This document shows positions 8,852 to 17,167 of a stretch of DNA of 64,000 nt, one piece after another. The DNA comes from a bacterium (GTDB taxonomy: Bacteria > Sysuimicrobiota > Sysuimicrobiia > Sysuimicrobiales > Segetimicrobiaceae), in the NCBI GenBank assembly GCA_035307765.1, contig DATGHU010000041.1, positions 78,187 to 142,186 on the forward strand, in the 5' to 3' direction. Position 1 is the first letter of the stretch, and each line of letters opens with the position of its first letter. The position numbers and the translations under genes are program-made. The notes under the pieces were generated by a model. The model saw only the letters and a program-made list of their open reading frames with translations. It was not told the DNA's origin and made no database searches.

Positions 8852-9115
8852 ATGCACCCAGCAGACGATGTGCCAATCTACCGGATACGCACTGTCTCGG
8901 CTCTCACCGGCATCCCGGCGGGGCGAATTCGCAGTTGGGAAGATGAGTACGACCTACTGCGCCCCGCGAGGACGAAGGGAGGGCACCGGTTCTACTCCAG
9001 CCGGGATGTGCAGTTGGTCCGGGAGATACACCGGCTCGTGAAAGAGCAGGGCTTAAGCCTTCAGGCGGTCAAGGCGTGGCTAGAGGTGAGGCAGTCAAAG
9101 CCCGCCGTGTCGTGA
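8852..9115 (+). CDS. MerR-family-like DNA-binding protein (single HTH domain)
   Basis: 87 residues, almost entirely a MerR-type winged helix: YRIRTVSALTGIPAGRIRSWEDEYDL (recognition helix) followed by LLRPARTKGGHRFYSSRDV (wing 1) and a second helical pair ending LSLQAVKAWLEV. There is no effector-binding or long dimerisation helix, unlike full MerR proteins (about 130-280 residues), so it resembles short HspR/excisionase-like regulators. The ATG at 8852 is favoured over 8762 because the domain starts there and GAGGG lies 7-8 nt upstream. Target unknown; it sits at the edge of the decayed segment and could be a left-over regulator of a mobile element. Confidence 0.75.
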   Translation: MHPADDVPIYRIRTVSALTGIPAGRIRSWEDEYDLLRPARTKGGHRFYSSRDVQLVREIHRLVKEQGLSLQAVKAWLEVRQSKPAVS

Positions 9116-9367
9116 TAGGTGCGGTCCGGACTCCAGCGCCGAGAGATTTCCCCTCATGATAAGTAAACCACTTGAGCCGTCTCTCGCTTGAGTCGAGGTC
9201 CTGTCAATCTCCAGGTGACGCCCGAGGCGATCGGCGGCATAGTACACACGAGACCGCAGTCGCGCACCGCCAGTCGGGGTGCGGGGTCCGTTCCCGGCCA
9301 GCACCGCCGGACCCGATGCAGCGCGACCTGATCGAGCAGCGAGAGGCTCCCGGCGCCCGCCGGGGCG

Positions 9368-10540
9368 TCAGGCGTAGACGTTCAACGGATGCCGCTTGAG
9401 CGTTTCCCCGAACCTTTTGCGCAGTTGATCGAACATCTCGATGTCGTACTGGCTCACGAAGGTGATCGCCGTCCCGGCGCGCCCGGCGCGAGCGGTGCGC
9501 CCAACCCGGTGGATGTACGTTTCGACATCTTCCGGGATGTCGAAGTTGATCACGTGGGAGATCGCCGACAGATCCAAGCCGCGGGAGGCGACGTTCGTAG
9601 CGATCAACAACCGCGTCCGCTTCTCGGCGAACGCCCGGAGCGCTTGAAGGCGAGCTCCCTCCCGGAGCCCCCCGTGGATCACGCCGATCGATCCATCCTG
9701 CCCGAGCGTCCGAGCCAGCCGGTCGACCCGGAACCGGGTCCGGCGGAAGACCAACCCCGAGGATATATCGTCGTTCCGCAGAAGGCGCCGCAGGGCTTTG
9801 ACCTTATCCTGCTCCGCGACCTCCAGATAAAATTGTTCGATCGAGTCCACGGTCGGAAGCGCCGCCGCAAGCCGCACCCAGGTGGGGGTGCGCATGCGCT
9901 GTTCGGCGATCGTGCGAATCTCCGGCGGGATGGTGGCGGAGAACAGTGCCGTCTGGCGGGATGCCGGGGTCTGCGAGAGGATCTTCGATACATCCGGGAG
10001 GAAGCCCATGTCCAGCATTCGGTCAGCCTCGTCGAGCACAGCCACGGTGACCGATCCCAGTCGAACCGTCCCTCGCTGGAGGTGATCCAGCAGGCGCCCG
10101 GGGGTCGCCACCGCAATGTGGGGGTGCCGGCGGAGCGCGTCTATTTGCCGGACGATGGAGTGCCCGCCGAACAACGCGACCACGCGGAGCTGCCGCTCGC
10201 GTGCCAGGACCTGGAGGTCTTCCGCAACTTGAACCGCAAGTTCACGGGTGGGGACGAGGATCAGCGCTTGAAGGGTTCTGGAGCCGGGGTCGAGCCGCTC
10301 GATGATCGGGATGCCGTACGCGCCGGTCTTTCCCGATCCGGTTTCCGCCTGTCCGATCATGTCCTTTCCGCTGCCCATGATCGGAATGCTCTGCCGCTGG
10401 ATCGGGGTTGGCTCGTCCCAGCCCAACCGGTGAATGGCGCGCAGGATCTCCGGGCGGAGCGAGATTCCCCCAAACGTCGCGGGGGCTAGCTTAGGTGTTG
10501 CCTCTACAGGGGCTGTAAGAATACCAATCGCCTCCTTCAT
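9368..10540 (-). CDS. DEAD-box ATP-dependent RNA helicase
   Basis: 390 residues comprising the two RecA-like helicase domains and almost nothing else. Visible motifs in order: Q motif (WDEPTPIQRQSIP), motif I AETGSGKT, Ia PTRELAVQ, II VLDEADRMLD, III SAT, IV/V (RLLIATNVASRGLD) and VI HRVGRTARAGR. It remodels RNA (ribosome assembly, mRNA turnover, cold response) using ATP. No basic or RNA-binding C-terminal tail, so it is a minimal form. Start is uncertain: the ATG at 10540 has no good ribosome site, but AAGGAGG lies just inside it and would place initiation at an ATT at 10522. Confidence 0.95.
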   Translation of the reverse strand: MKEAIGILTAPVEATPKLAPATFGGISLRPEILRAIHRLGWDEPTPIQRQSIPIMGSGKDMIGQAETGSGKTGAYGIPIIERLDPGSRTLQALILVPTRELAVQVAEDLQVLARERQLRVVALFGGHSIVRQIDALRRHPHIAVATPGRLLDHLQRGTVRLGSVTVAVLDEADRMLDMGFLPDVSKILSQTPASRQTALFSATIPPEIRTIAEQRMRTPTWVRLAAALPTVDSIEQFYLEVAEQDKVKALRRLLRNDDISSGLVFRRTRFRVDRLARTLGQDGSIGVIHGGLREGARLQALRAFAEKRTRLLIATNVASRGLDLSAISHVINFDIPEDVETYIHRVGRTARAGRAGTAITFVSQYDIEMFDQLRKRFGETLKRHPLNVYA

Positions 10541-11124
10541 GCTCCGGCTGTTCGCCGGGTGCGGCAATGGCCGCGGGATTCGGTGCCGGCATCTGCGCGT
10601 GTCTCGCCGGAACCTGCTCCCCATGAAGAAGGCCTGCGACACACAAGGAGGGACGCCGTCGCGGCATCCCTCTCAGAACGCATATATGACGACAATAGAA
10701 AGTATACCAGTTTCCCTGCGCGACGTCAAATTCGCCGAGCCCGACGCAAGCGCAAGAGGTGTGGGGTTCCCGACGGGGCCGGGAGCGAGCGCAACCTGTC
10801 CGACGAGGGTGAGGGCCAGGACAGGATCTCGATGGACCGACCGCCGGCGGCATTGAGCGCGGCTGGTTGGGGGGCATCACCGGATTTTTGCACGCGGAGG
10901 GACGTTGGTCGTTCTGCGCTGAGGGGCGCAAGTCTGTTGAGGATATCCGAGCCTCAGTATCTTTTTTGGTCCGATGTGATTCCCGCGGAATGTGCTTCGG
11001 TGTAACAACTTCGTGACGATGTGGCTTTGCGGGAATGCGCGCTCCCCCAGAAGAGTTCATAACAGCTGGGACAGAGCAGTACGATTTTGGCTCCACCCAA
11101 AAATCGCAAGAAGGAGGGAAGACG
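10541..11124. other. Intergenic stretch
   Basis: About 580 bp between the divergent helicase and small exported-protein genes. A weak inverted repeat (CTGAGG at 10919, CCTCAG at 10952, followed by a T-run) is present but its loop is long. Apart from the AAGGAGGG ribosome site at the right end no convincing element is seen. Confidence 0.45.
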
Positions 11125-11340
11125 ATGCGGCATGTGTTAGCAGTGGCAGTGTTGGGCGCAAGCTTGGCGTTGACCGCTTCCGCGGCGCTGGCGGATGAAA
11201 ACACGGACCACACACCGATCCAGTTCCGGCAGAGCGAGGTGGTCGTGAATCCCATCGACTCCGGGTCGGCCGTGGTTGCGGGCGTCGCCGCCCCCCAGTC
11301 GGTCTACGCCGTCTCTCGCGAAGATAATCGCGAGCGTTAG
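11125..11340 (+). CDS. Tiny exported protein of unknown function
   Basis: 71 residues. A textbook signal peptide (RHVLAVAVLGASLALTASAAL, cleavage likely after ALA) leaves a mature peptide of roughly 45 residues rich in polar residues (DENTDHTPIQFRQSEVV...). The ATG at 11125 has a perfect AAGGAGG ribosome site 7 nt upstream, and a strong intrinsic terminator follows 10 bp after the stop, so this is a monocistronic, apparently well-expressed gene despite its size. No family recognised. Confidence 0.8.
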   Translation: MRHVLAVAVLGASLALTASAALADENTDHTPIQFRQSEVVVNPIDSGSAVVAGVAAPQSVYAVSREDNRER

Positions 11341-11350
11341 GCAACAGGTT

Positions 11351-11396
11351 GCGTCAGCCGTCCGGGCACTTCCGCCGGACGGCTGACGCGGTTTTG
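11351..11396 (+). terminator. Rho-independent terminator of the tiny exported-protein gene
   Basis: Perfect 15-bp GC-rich stem (11351-11365 pairing with 11375-11389) with a 9-nt loop, followed by GGTTTT. It starts 10 bp after the stop codon of the 71-residue gene. Confidence 0.92.
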
Positions 11397-11479
11397 TCGA
11401 CCCCCTCCGGTGCATGCGTGCCGCTCTCGACCTCGCGCCGATAGGGTCGCCGCGCGTCTGCGGCGAAACACCGCCGTCG

Positions 11480-12706
11480 ATGAGCCGTGGACGGGACGTC
11501 GTGGTGGTGGGGGCCGGCCCGGGCGGGTCGGCGACGGCGCACTATTTGGCGAAGCTGGGGCTGGATGTCCTCTTCGTCGACCGGTCCGGTTTCCCGCGCG
11601 ACAAGACCTGCGGGGACGGCCTCACGCCTCGGGCGATGGGGGTGTTGCACGATATGGACCTCCTCCCCGACCTGCTTCGGGCGGGGAAACGCATCACCGG
11701 GGTGGAGATCGTCTCCCCCGACGGATCCTCAACCGGAGCCACGATCCCGCCGCTCCCGGGCGTGCCGGGTCCAATGCTGGTGGTCCCCCGGGTGATCCTC
11801 GACGATGCGATTCGGGAGCGCGCGCGCCGAAGCGGGGCACGGTTTGAGGGGGGCGTGCTCGTCACCGGAGTCGAGCGGACAGCTCACGGGGTGATCGTTC
11901 TCGGCGAGCAGGGCACGCGACGGGTCCGCTTCAGCGCCCGCTGCGCGGTGATCGCGACGGGCGCCTCGGCCCCGCTGCTGATGCGGCTGGGGATCCTCAG
12001 GCGGCCGCCGCCGATGATGCTGGCCGCCCGCGCCTACTTCGAGGGGGTCACCGGCCTGGCCGACCGCGTCCACATCCGGTTTGATGGTGTGCCTCTCCCC
12101 GGGTACGGGTGGGTGTTCCCGGTGTCGCCCACCACGGTCAACCTCGGGGCGGGATTTTTCCCGTCGTCCCGAAGATTTTCGCGCCTTCCGCCCAATCCGC
12201 GGGCGGCGTTCGACCGCTTTGTGCGGAGTCGGCTGATGGCCTCCCTGCTCGGCGGCGCCCGCCAGGCGGGCCCAACTCGCGGATATCCCCTCCGGGTCGA
12301 CTTTCCCCGATCGCCCGTGTTTGGCGACGGCGTCCTGTTGGTGGGCGAGGCGGCGGGGCTCGTCAATCCGCTGACGGGCGAGGGCATCGATTACGCCCTC
12401 GAGTCGGCCCAGATCGCGGCGGAGCAGATCGGGAGGATGCTGGGCGCCGGCGGAGTGTCGCCCGGGGGTCTCGAGGAGTACGAGCGGATTCTACGCGCGC
12501 GGTTCGAGCGTTTGTTTGTGTTCTGCGGGCGCCTGCGCGACGCTGCGCTGCACCCTCTGCTGCTGAACCGGCTGGTGCGCCTCGCCGCGCGACGCGACGA
12601 TCTCAAGACGTTGCTGATCGACATCGTGTTGGGCAACCGCCGGACCTCGGAGACGCTGACCGTCAAGGCCGTGCTCAGGAAGGCCTTCGCGCTCGCCAGA
12701 TCGTGA
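11480..12706 (+). CDS. Geranylgeranyl reductase family FAD-dependent oxidoreductase
   Basis: 408-residue flavoprotein of the geranylgeranyl reductase/menaquinone-reductase family, which saturates isoprenoid double bonds in lipids or quinone side chains. N-terminal FAD-binding VVVVGAGPGGSATAHYLAKLG, then the family motif DRSGFPRDKTCGDGLTPRAM, and the second FAD motif GVLLVGEAAGLVNPLTGEGIDYALES around residue 275. Length is normal (about 400). Start 11480 is preferred because it directly precedes the Rossmann strand; an ATG at 11414 would add an unlikely N-terminal tail; neither has a good ribosome site. The neighbouring heme-farnesyl gene hints at isoprenoid/quinone metabolism, but the substrate is not determinable. 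Confidence 0.88.
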   Translation: MSRGRDVVVVGAGPGGSATAHYLAKLGLDVLFVDRSGFPRDKTCGDGLTPRAMGVLHDMDLLPDLLRAGKRITGVEIVSPDGSSTGATIPPLPGVPGPMLVVPRVILDDAIRERARRSGARFEGGVLVTGVERTAHGVIVLGEQGTRRVRFSARCAVIATGASAPLLMRLGILRRPPPMMLAARAYFEGVTGLADRVHIRFDGVPLPGYGWVFPVSPTTVNLGAGFFPSSRRFSRLPPNPRAAFDRFVRSRLMASLLGGARQAGPTRGYPLRVDFPRSPVFGDGVLLVGEAAGLVNPLTGEGIDYALESAQIAAEQIGRMLGAGGVSPGGLEEYERILRARFERLFVFCGRLRDAALHPLLLNRLVRLAARRDDLKTLLIDIVLGNRRTSETLTVKAVLRKAFALARS

Positions 12707-12779
12707 AGCCGCCCCCGACGCACGCGACGGTGCCGGTGGGACCGTTCGCCGGATCGGTGAAATCCTCTCGCGAGGTCAA

Positions 12780-14657
12780 TCAGCCGAGCATCAAGCGATC
12801 GACGACCATGGCGCCGAACAGCAGCGCGAGATACACGATCGAGTAGCCGAACAGCGCGGGCGCGGCGCGGGGCACCCGGCCGAGCGCGACGAGAACCGCC
12901 AGAGCGACGAAGACCGCGTTGAGCCCGAGCGCCGCGGTGAGGTAGAGACCGCCCAGCGCGTGCAGGGGATAATACAGGAGCAGGGTCGCCGCCGACAGGA
13001 CGATCGAGTAGAGGAGAATCTGCCTGCGGGTCACTCCTTCGCCACGCACCACCGGCAGCATCGGAACGCCTGCCGCCCGGTAGTCATCCGTTTTTCCCAG
13101 CGCCAGCGCCCAGAAGTGCGGCGGTGTCCAGAGGAACACGATGGCAAACAGGACCACCGCCGGCAGTCCCACGTGCCCGGTGGCGGCCGCCCAGCCGACC
13201 AGAGGAGGGACGGCGCCCGCGGCGCCGCCGATGACGATGTTCTGCGGGGTCGTTCGTTTGAGCCAAAGCGTGTAAACGCCGACATAGAAAAGGATCCCCA
13301 TCGTTGACAGGACGGCGCTCAGCGGATTGACTCCCCAGGCCATCACGACGATGGAGAGGAGTCCGGTGGCGACTCCAAATCCCAGCGCCTGCGGTGGGCG
13401 CAGCCGCCCCGCGGGAACGGGGCGCAGGCACGTTCGCTGCATCAGCGCATCGATGTCGCGATCGACGTACATGTTGAAGGCATTGGCGGACCCGGCCGCG
13501 AGCGTCCCGCCGAACAGCGTGAGCAGCACGACGCCGAGCCCGACGTGGTGCGGTGCGGCCACCACCATCGACGTCGCCGTAGTGATGAGCAGCAGCATGA
13601 TGATCCGCGGCTTCATCAGCGCCGCGTAGTCCCGGATTACCCGCAGCGTCCCCGCCGGCGCTGTGGTCTCCCAACCGATCGCGCCGGTCGATTCATCGAT
13701 AGATCCCCCGGCGATCGTGGGCATCGCTTTGCGCCCGGGTCGGTCGAGGGCGCCGCTTGGTGCCGGGGCCGGGGACGGCTTCCCCAGCGTGCTCAGGACC
13801 ACGAGCGTGCCGAACAGGAGCGCCGCCGTCCCGAGGTGCGCGCCGCGGACGACCGGGGTGAGCCCCGTGACGATGTTCAGGATGCCCAGGCCAACTTGGA
13901 TCACCACGAGCGCCGCGGCGAGGTGCGCCGCGGCCGCGATCGCGCGTCCGCCCACCCGCGAGGCCGACGCGGCGGTGGCCAGGACGAGCCCCAGCACGAG
14001 CAGGGCCCATGCGCGGTGCAGCATGTGGATGTGGGTTCCCGGGTCGGCGGGCAGGAGGACCGGCCCGCGGCACAGCGGTAGGTCGGGGCACGCGAGCCCG
14101 GCGCCGCTCGCGGCGACATACCCGCCGATCAGGATCATCACATACGTCGCCGCCACCGCGGCCTGGACAAGACGGTGGAACGAGCCCGGCGGGGGAGGGG
14201 CACCGGCCGTCCCCCGCACGGCTCCCGCCGCCTGGATCACCAGGCCGGCCAGGAAGAGCGTCGCCACGCCGAGGTGCATCACGACGAGCGCGGGGGTGAG
14301 GGCCAGCTTGACGGTCAGCGCACCAAGGATGATTTGGACGACGACGATGGCCAGCATCCACAGGGCCGTGGAGGCGGCCCCGGGGACGGCCCGGCGAACC
14401 CGATATGCCGCGAGCACCGTCGCCACGACGAGCACGCTGACCAGCGCCGCCACCAACCGGTGCGAATACTCGATGAGTACCGGTCCCTGCAGCGGCGGGA
14501 TGAGGCGTCCGTGACACGTCGGCCAATCCGGACACGCCAGCCCGGATCCTGAGATCCGAACCAGCCCCCCGAGCAGGATCAGCAAGTACGCAGCGACCGC
14601 GGTCGCCACGGCGAGCGTCCGGTAGGCCCGCATCGCGGCGCCGGTCGTTCGGATCAT
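12780..14657 (-). CDS. Fused heme A synthase (CtaA/Cox15) - protoheme IX farnesyltransferase (CtaB/heme O synthase)
   Basis: 625-residue membrane protein making heme A for cytochrome c oxidase in two steps. Residues about 1-290 are CtaA: eight helices with heme-binding His in VLIEYSHRLVAALV and MLHRAWALLV, and paired Cys loops (LACPDWPTC and LACPDLPLC). After a Pro/Gly linker (about 295-340) comes CtaB: prenyltransferase motif NMYVDRDIDALMQRT and second acidic loop WALALGKTDDYRAAGVPM, with nine helices. CtaB (first step, heme B to heme O) is the C-terminal half. The ATG at 14657 has GAGGAGGCGGG in front. No oxidase subunits are adjacent. A fused arrangement is known from a few lineages such as Thermus. 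Confidence 0.93.
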   Translation of the reverse strand: MIRTTGAAMRAYRTLAVATAVAAYLLILLGGLVRISGSGLACPDWPTCHGRLIPPLQGPVLIEYSHRLVAALVSVLVVATVLAAYRVRRAVPGAASTALWMLAIVVVQIILGALTVKLALTPALVVMHLGVATLFLAGLVIQAAGAVRGTAGAPPPPGSFHRLVQAAVAATYVMILIGGYVAASGAGLACPDLPLCRGPVLLPADPGTHIHMLHRAWALLVLGLVLATAASASRVGGRAIAAAAHLAAALVVIQVGLGILNIVTGLTPVVRGAHLGTAALLFGTLVVLSTLGKPSPAPAPSGALDRPGRKAMPTIAGGSIDESTGAIGWETTAPAGTLRVIRDYAALMKPRIIMLLLITTATSMVVAAPHHVGLGVVLLTLFGGTLAAGSANAFNMYVDRDIDALMQRTCLRPVPAGRLRPPQALGFGVATGLLSIVVMAWGVNPLSAVLSTMGILFYVGVYTLWLKRTTPQNIVIGGAAGAVPPLVGWAAATGHVGLPAVVLFAIVFLWTPPHFWALALGKTDDYRAAGVPMLPVVRGEGVTRRQILLYSIVLSAATLLLYYPLHALGGLYLTAALGLNAVFVALAVLVALGRVPRAAPALFGYSIVYLALLFGAMVVDRLMLG

Positions 14658-14880
14658 CCCGCCTCCTCGGATAGGCTGGCGTGTTGGGCGACGCACAGAT
14701 TCGTAGCCCGGCACAGGGCCTGGTACTCCCTGCCCGGGTCCTCTGGCCTATTCGACGCGTCTCGTGCATCCCTCCTGTTCCGGGCGGCGGCAACGCCCCA
14801 GAAGGGTGGAGCGCATCTTCCGGCGGAATTCTGGGGAATACTTCTTGTGAGGGGCGGGTTCGACAATTCAGGGGCGGGAG

Positions 14881-15531
14881 ATGAGCGTGGAACGGTTGGG
14901 CCGTGTGCTTGCCGCCGCGGCGATCGGGCTCGGGTTGTCATTGATCCCGATTTCCGCGACCGGGACGCCGTCCGCCCAGGAGATTCTCCTCCGGGTGCTG
15001 AGGGCGAACGCGGATACCCCAGATCTCGCGTCGGCGGACGTGCTCTTCAAACTGCGGATCAAGAAGCCCCTCAGCGATCCTCCGGACTGCGAGTTCAGCG
15101 GAACCATGGAGCTCGTCGGCGGCCGCCAGACGGTCAAGATCGGTCGGCACACCGCGGGGCTGGTGTGCTGGGCCGTTGACAGGTATGTGCTCGGCCGTCT
15201 CTTCGAAGCCAGCGAGCCGCTGCAGAACTTTTTCTCGCGATTCACCTTCCAGGTCCTGGGGGAGAAACTGGTCGGCACCGACCATTTCTTCCTGCTGCAA
15301 GGGCGGGCGCGAAACCCGAAGAACAACCCGACGGGGTTGAACGGCTGGGTTGACTACGACCGGGGGCTGGTGTCCGAGGGGACCGTGATCTTCACCTGGG
15401 GCAGCGTCGATTCCGAACAACGGTACGGGCGCGTCAACGGCGCGTGGGTGCTGACCTACCAATACCTCTACGCTCCTCGGTTCGACGCCAACCTGGAAAT
15501 CTTCTACAGCAACTTTCGCTTCGCGCAGTAA
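14881..15531 (+). CDS. Exported LolA-like/outer-membrane lipoprotein-sorting-type protein
   Basis: 216 residues. Signal peptide (LGRVLAAAAIGLGLSLIPISATG) followed by an amphipathic helix (SAQEILLRVLRANADTP) and alternating beta-strands, the pattern of the LolA/LolB-like half-barrel. The N-terminal helix and strand FSGTMELVGGRQTVKIGRH match such proteins by pattern, but no diagnostic residue identifies a true LolA. Likely periplasmic or cell-surface, binding a hydrophobic ligand. The ATG at 14881 follows GGGAG closely. It ends 7 bp from the convergent KDG kinase gene. Confidence 0.6.
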   Translation: MSVERLGRVLAAAAIGLGLSLIPISATGTPSAQEILLRVLRANADTPDLASADVLFKLRIKKPLSDPPDCEFSGTMELVGGRQTVKIGRHTAGLVCWAVDRYVLGRLFEASEPLQNFFSRFTFQVLGEKLVGTDHFFLLQGRARNPKNNPTGLNGWVDYDRGLVSEGTVIFTWGSVDSEQRYGRVNGAWVLTYQYLYAPRFDANLEIFYSNFRFAQ

Positions 15532-15538
15532 GCCCAAA

Positions 15539-16492
15539 TTATCGTCTGAATGTCCCGGACTCGCCGCGCAGGACCGCGTCGACTTCGTCGAGCGTGGCCA
15601 GGCACACATCGCCGGGATAGGTCTGCTTGAGGGCGGCCATCGCCGCGCCGTACCGCAGCCCCTCGGCGCATCCGGTCGCCAGGTAGCCGTAGAGGAACCC
15701 CGCGGCGAACGCATCGCCCCGTCCGATCCGATCGACGATTTCTGTGGGGTAGGCGGGTTGCCGGTACGTGCCCGTGTCGTCCTCGGCCAGGGCGCCGTCG
15801 CCCGCGAGCGTGAGCACCAACGCTCGGCACCCGAAGCGCGCCCGCAGCCTGCGCACCGCCGCGTCGGGGCCCCCCCGCTCGCCGAAGACCGTGCCGGCGT
15901 CTCGGTGGCTCAGGAGCACGATGTCGAGACCGTGCAGAAGCGGTTCCAGCCGGCGGCACGCGGCCGCAGGGTCCCAGAGCGTCGCCCGGTAGTTGGCGTC
16001 GAAGGAGACCCCGATGTGGCGGCTCCTGGCCTCGGCGAGCGCCCGCTCGACGAGGCGGGCGGCGTTCGGGCCGAGCGCCGGGGTGATCCCCGTGAGGTGA
16101 ACCATCCGCGCTCCGTCGAGCAGCGCCCACGCCACCGCGTCCGGATCGATCGAGGCGAACGCGGAGTCATGGCGGTAGTAGTGGACTTCCCCTGCCCGAG
16201 GGGCGGCCCCGGGCTGCACCAGCATCAACCCGACGCGGCCTTCGAGCGCCCACAACACCCCGCTGACGTCGACCCCAAACCCGCGGATGGCGGTCGCGAC
16301 CCGCCGCCCCAGAGGGTTCGCCGGCAGCTGAGAGATCCACGCGGTGGAGACACCCAGGTGGGCGAGGCCGGCACACACGTTGGCCTCCGCGCCGCCGACG
16401 TGGACGGCAAGCGACGCGGCTCCCTCCAGGGTGTCGTTCCCCCTGGGAGTGAGCCGGATCAACGTTTCTCCGATGCCGACGACCGTGGCCAT
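15539..16492 (-). CDS. kdgK: PfkB-family sugar kinase, probably 2-keto-3-deoxygluconate kinase
   Basis: 317-residue ribokinase-fold enzyme. N-terminal VVGIGETLIRLTP and VHVGGAEANVCAGLAHLG form the sugar-binding lid; the C-terminal PfkB signature IVDRIGRGDAFAAGFLYG contains the catalytic Asp of the GxGD motif. In context (dehydratase and KDPG aldolase in the same operon) the substrate is 2-keto-3-deoxygluconate or -galactonate, giving KDPG/KDPGal. ATG at 16492. It is the last gene of a minus-strand operon, 23 bp after the aldolase stop. Confidence 0.87.
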   Translation of the reverse strand: MATVVGIGETLIRLTPRGNDTLEGAASLAVHVGGAEANVCAGLAHLGVSTAWISQLPANPLGRRVATAIRGFGVDVSGVLWALEGRVGLMLVQPGAAPRAGEVHYYRHDSAFASIDPDAVAWALLDGARMVHLTGITPALGPNAARLVERALAEARSRHIGVSFDANYRATLWDPAAACRRLEPLLHGLDIVLLSHRDAGTVFGERGGPDAAVRRLRARFGCRALVLTLAGDGALAEDDTGTYRQPAYPTEIVDRIGRGDAFAAGFLYGYLATGCAEGLRYGAAMAALKQTYPGDVCLATLDEVDAVLRGESGTFRR

Positions 16493-16515
16493 GGCCGCGT
16501 CTCCGAAGGGCGGAC

Positions 16516-17160
16516 TCAGAGGGCGGCGAGCGACCGGCGAAGGATCTCGATCCGGGCGCGGAGGGCGCGGGTGTCCACCCGGGCGTTCCCGGGACCCACC
16601 AGCGCCGAGCCGATCCCCAAGGCGGCGGCGCCCGCTTTGAACCACTCGCCGACGTTCTCGGGGGTCACCCCTCCGGTGGGCAGGAGGCGCGCCTGGGGGA
16701 GAGGGGCCAGAATCGCCCGGATGTGGCGCGGGCCGCCGGTCTCCGCCGGGAAGATCTTGACCAGCTCGGCGCCGGAGTCGAGCGCCTGGACGACCTCGCT
16801 GGGGGTGAACGCGCCCGGGACCGCCAGCACGCCGCGCCGCCGCGCCACCGCCCCCATTTCCGGAGAGAGGGACGGGCTCAGCAGGAACTGCGCCCCCGCA
16901 GCGACCGCCTGCTCGGCCGTCTCGCCATGGGTGACCGTTCCCGCGCCCACGAGCACCTGGGGAAACTTTGCCCGCAGCCCCCGGATGACCGCGGGCGCAT
17001 CCGGGACCGTAAAGGTGACCTCGATCACCGGGAGGCCGGAGCCGGCCAGCACCTCCGCGGCCTCCGCGGCCCACTCCGCAGACGCGGTGCGGATGATGGG
17101 GACGACCCGCGCGCGAAGGATCGCCTGGAGCACCTCGGCCGTTCCGGTGGCGGTCGTCAC
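16516..17160 (-). CDS. eda: 2-dehydro-3-deoxyphosphogluconate (KDPG) / 4-hydroxy-2-oxoglutarate aldolase
   Basis: 214-residue class I aldolase that splits KDPG (or KDPGal) to pyruvate and glyceraldehyde 3-phosphate. Visible motifs: RVVPIIRTASAEWA, the catalytic Glu strand PVIEVTFTVPDAP, VGAGTVTHGETAEQAVAAGAQF, and the Schiff-base Lys in AELVKIFPAETGGPRHIRAI. GGVTPENVGEWFKAGAAALGIGS closes the barrel (phosphate site). Starts with GTG at 17160, 7 bp after the dehydratase stop, so it is translationally linked to it. Confidence 0.95.
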   Translation of the reverse strand: MTTATGTAEVLQAILRARVVPIIRTASAEWAAEAAEVLAGSGLPVIEVTFTVPDAPAVIRGLRAKFPQVLVGAGTVTHGETAEQAVAAGAQFLLSPSLSPEMGAVARRRGVLAVPGAFTPSEVVQALDSGAELVKIFPAETGGPRHIRAILAPLPQARLLPTGGVTPENVGEWFKAGAAALGIGSALVGPGNARVDTRALRARIEILRRSLAAL

Positions 17161-17167
17161 GGCGGCC

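Noticed and set aside
10919-10967. Inverted repeat CTGAGG/CCTCAG followed by a T-run, as a possible terminator or small RNA
   Set aside because: Only 6 bp of stem with a loop of 27 nt and no transcript evident upstream; too weak to call.
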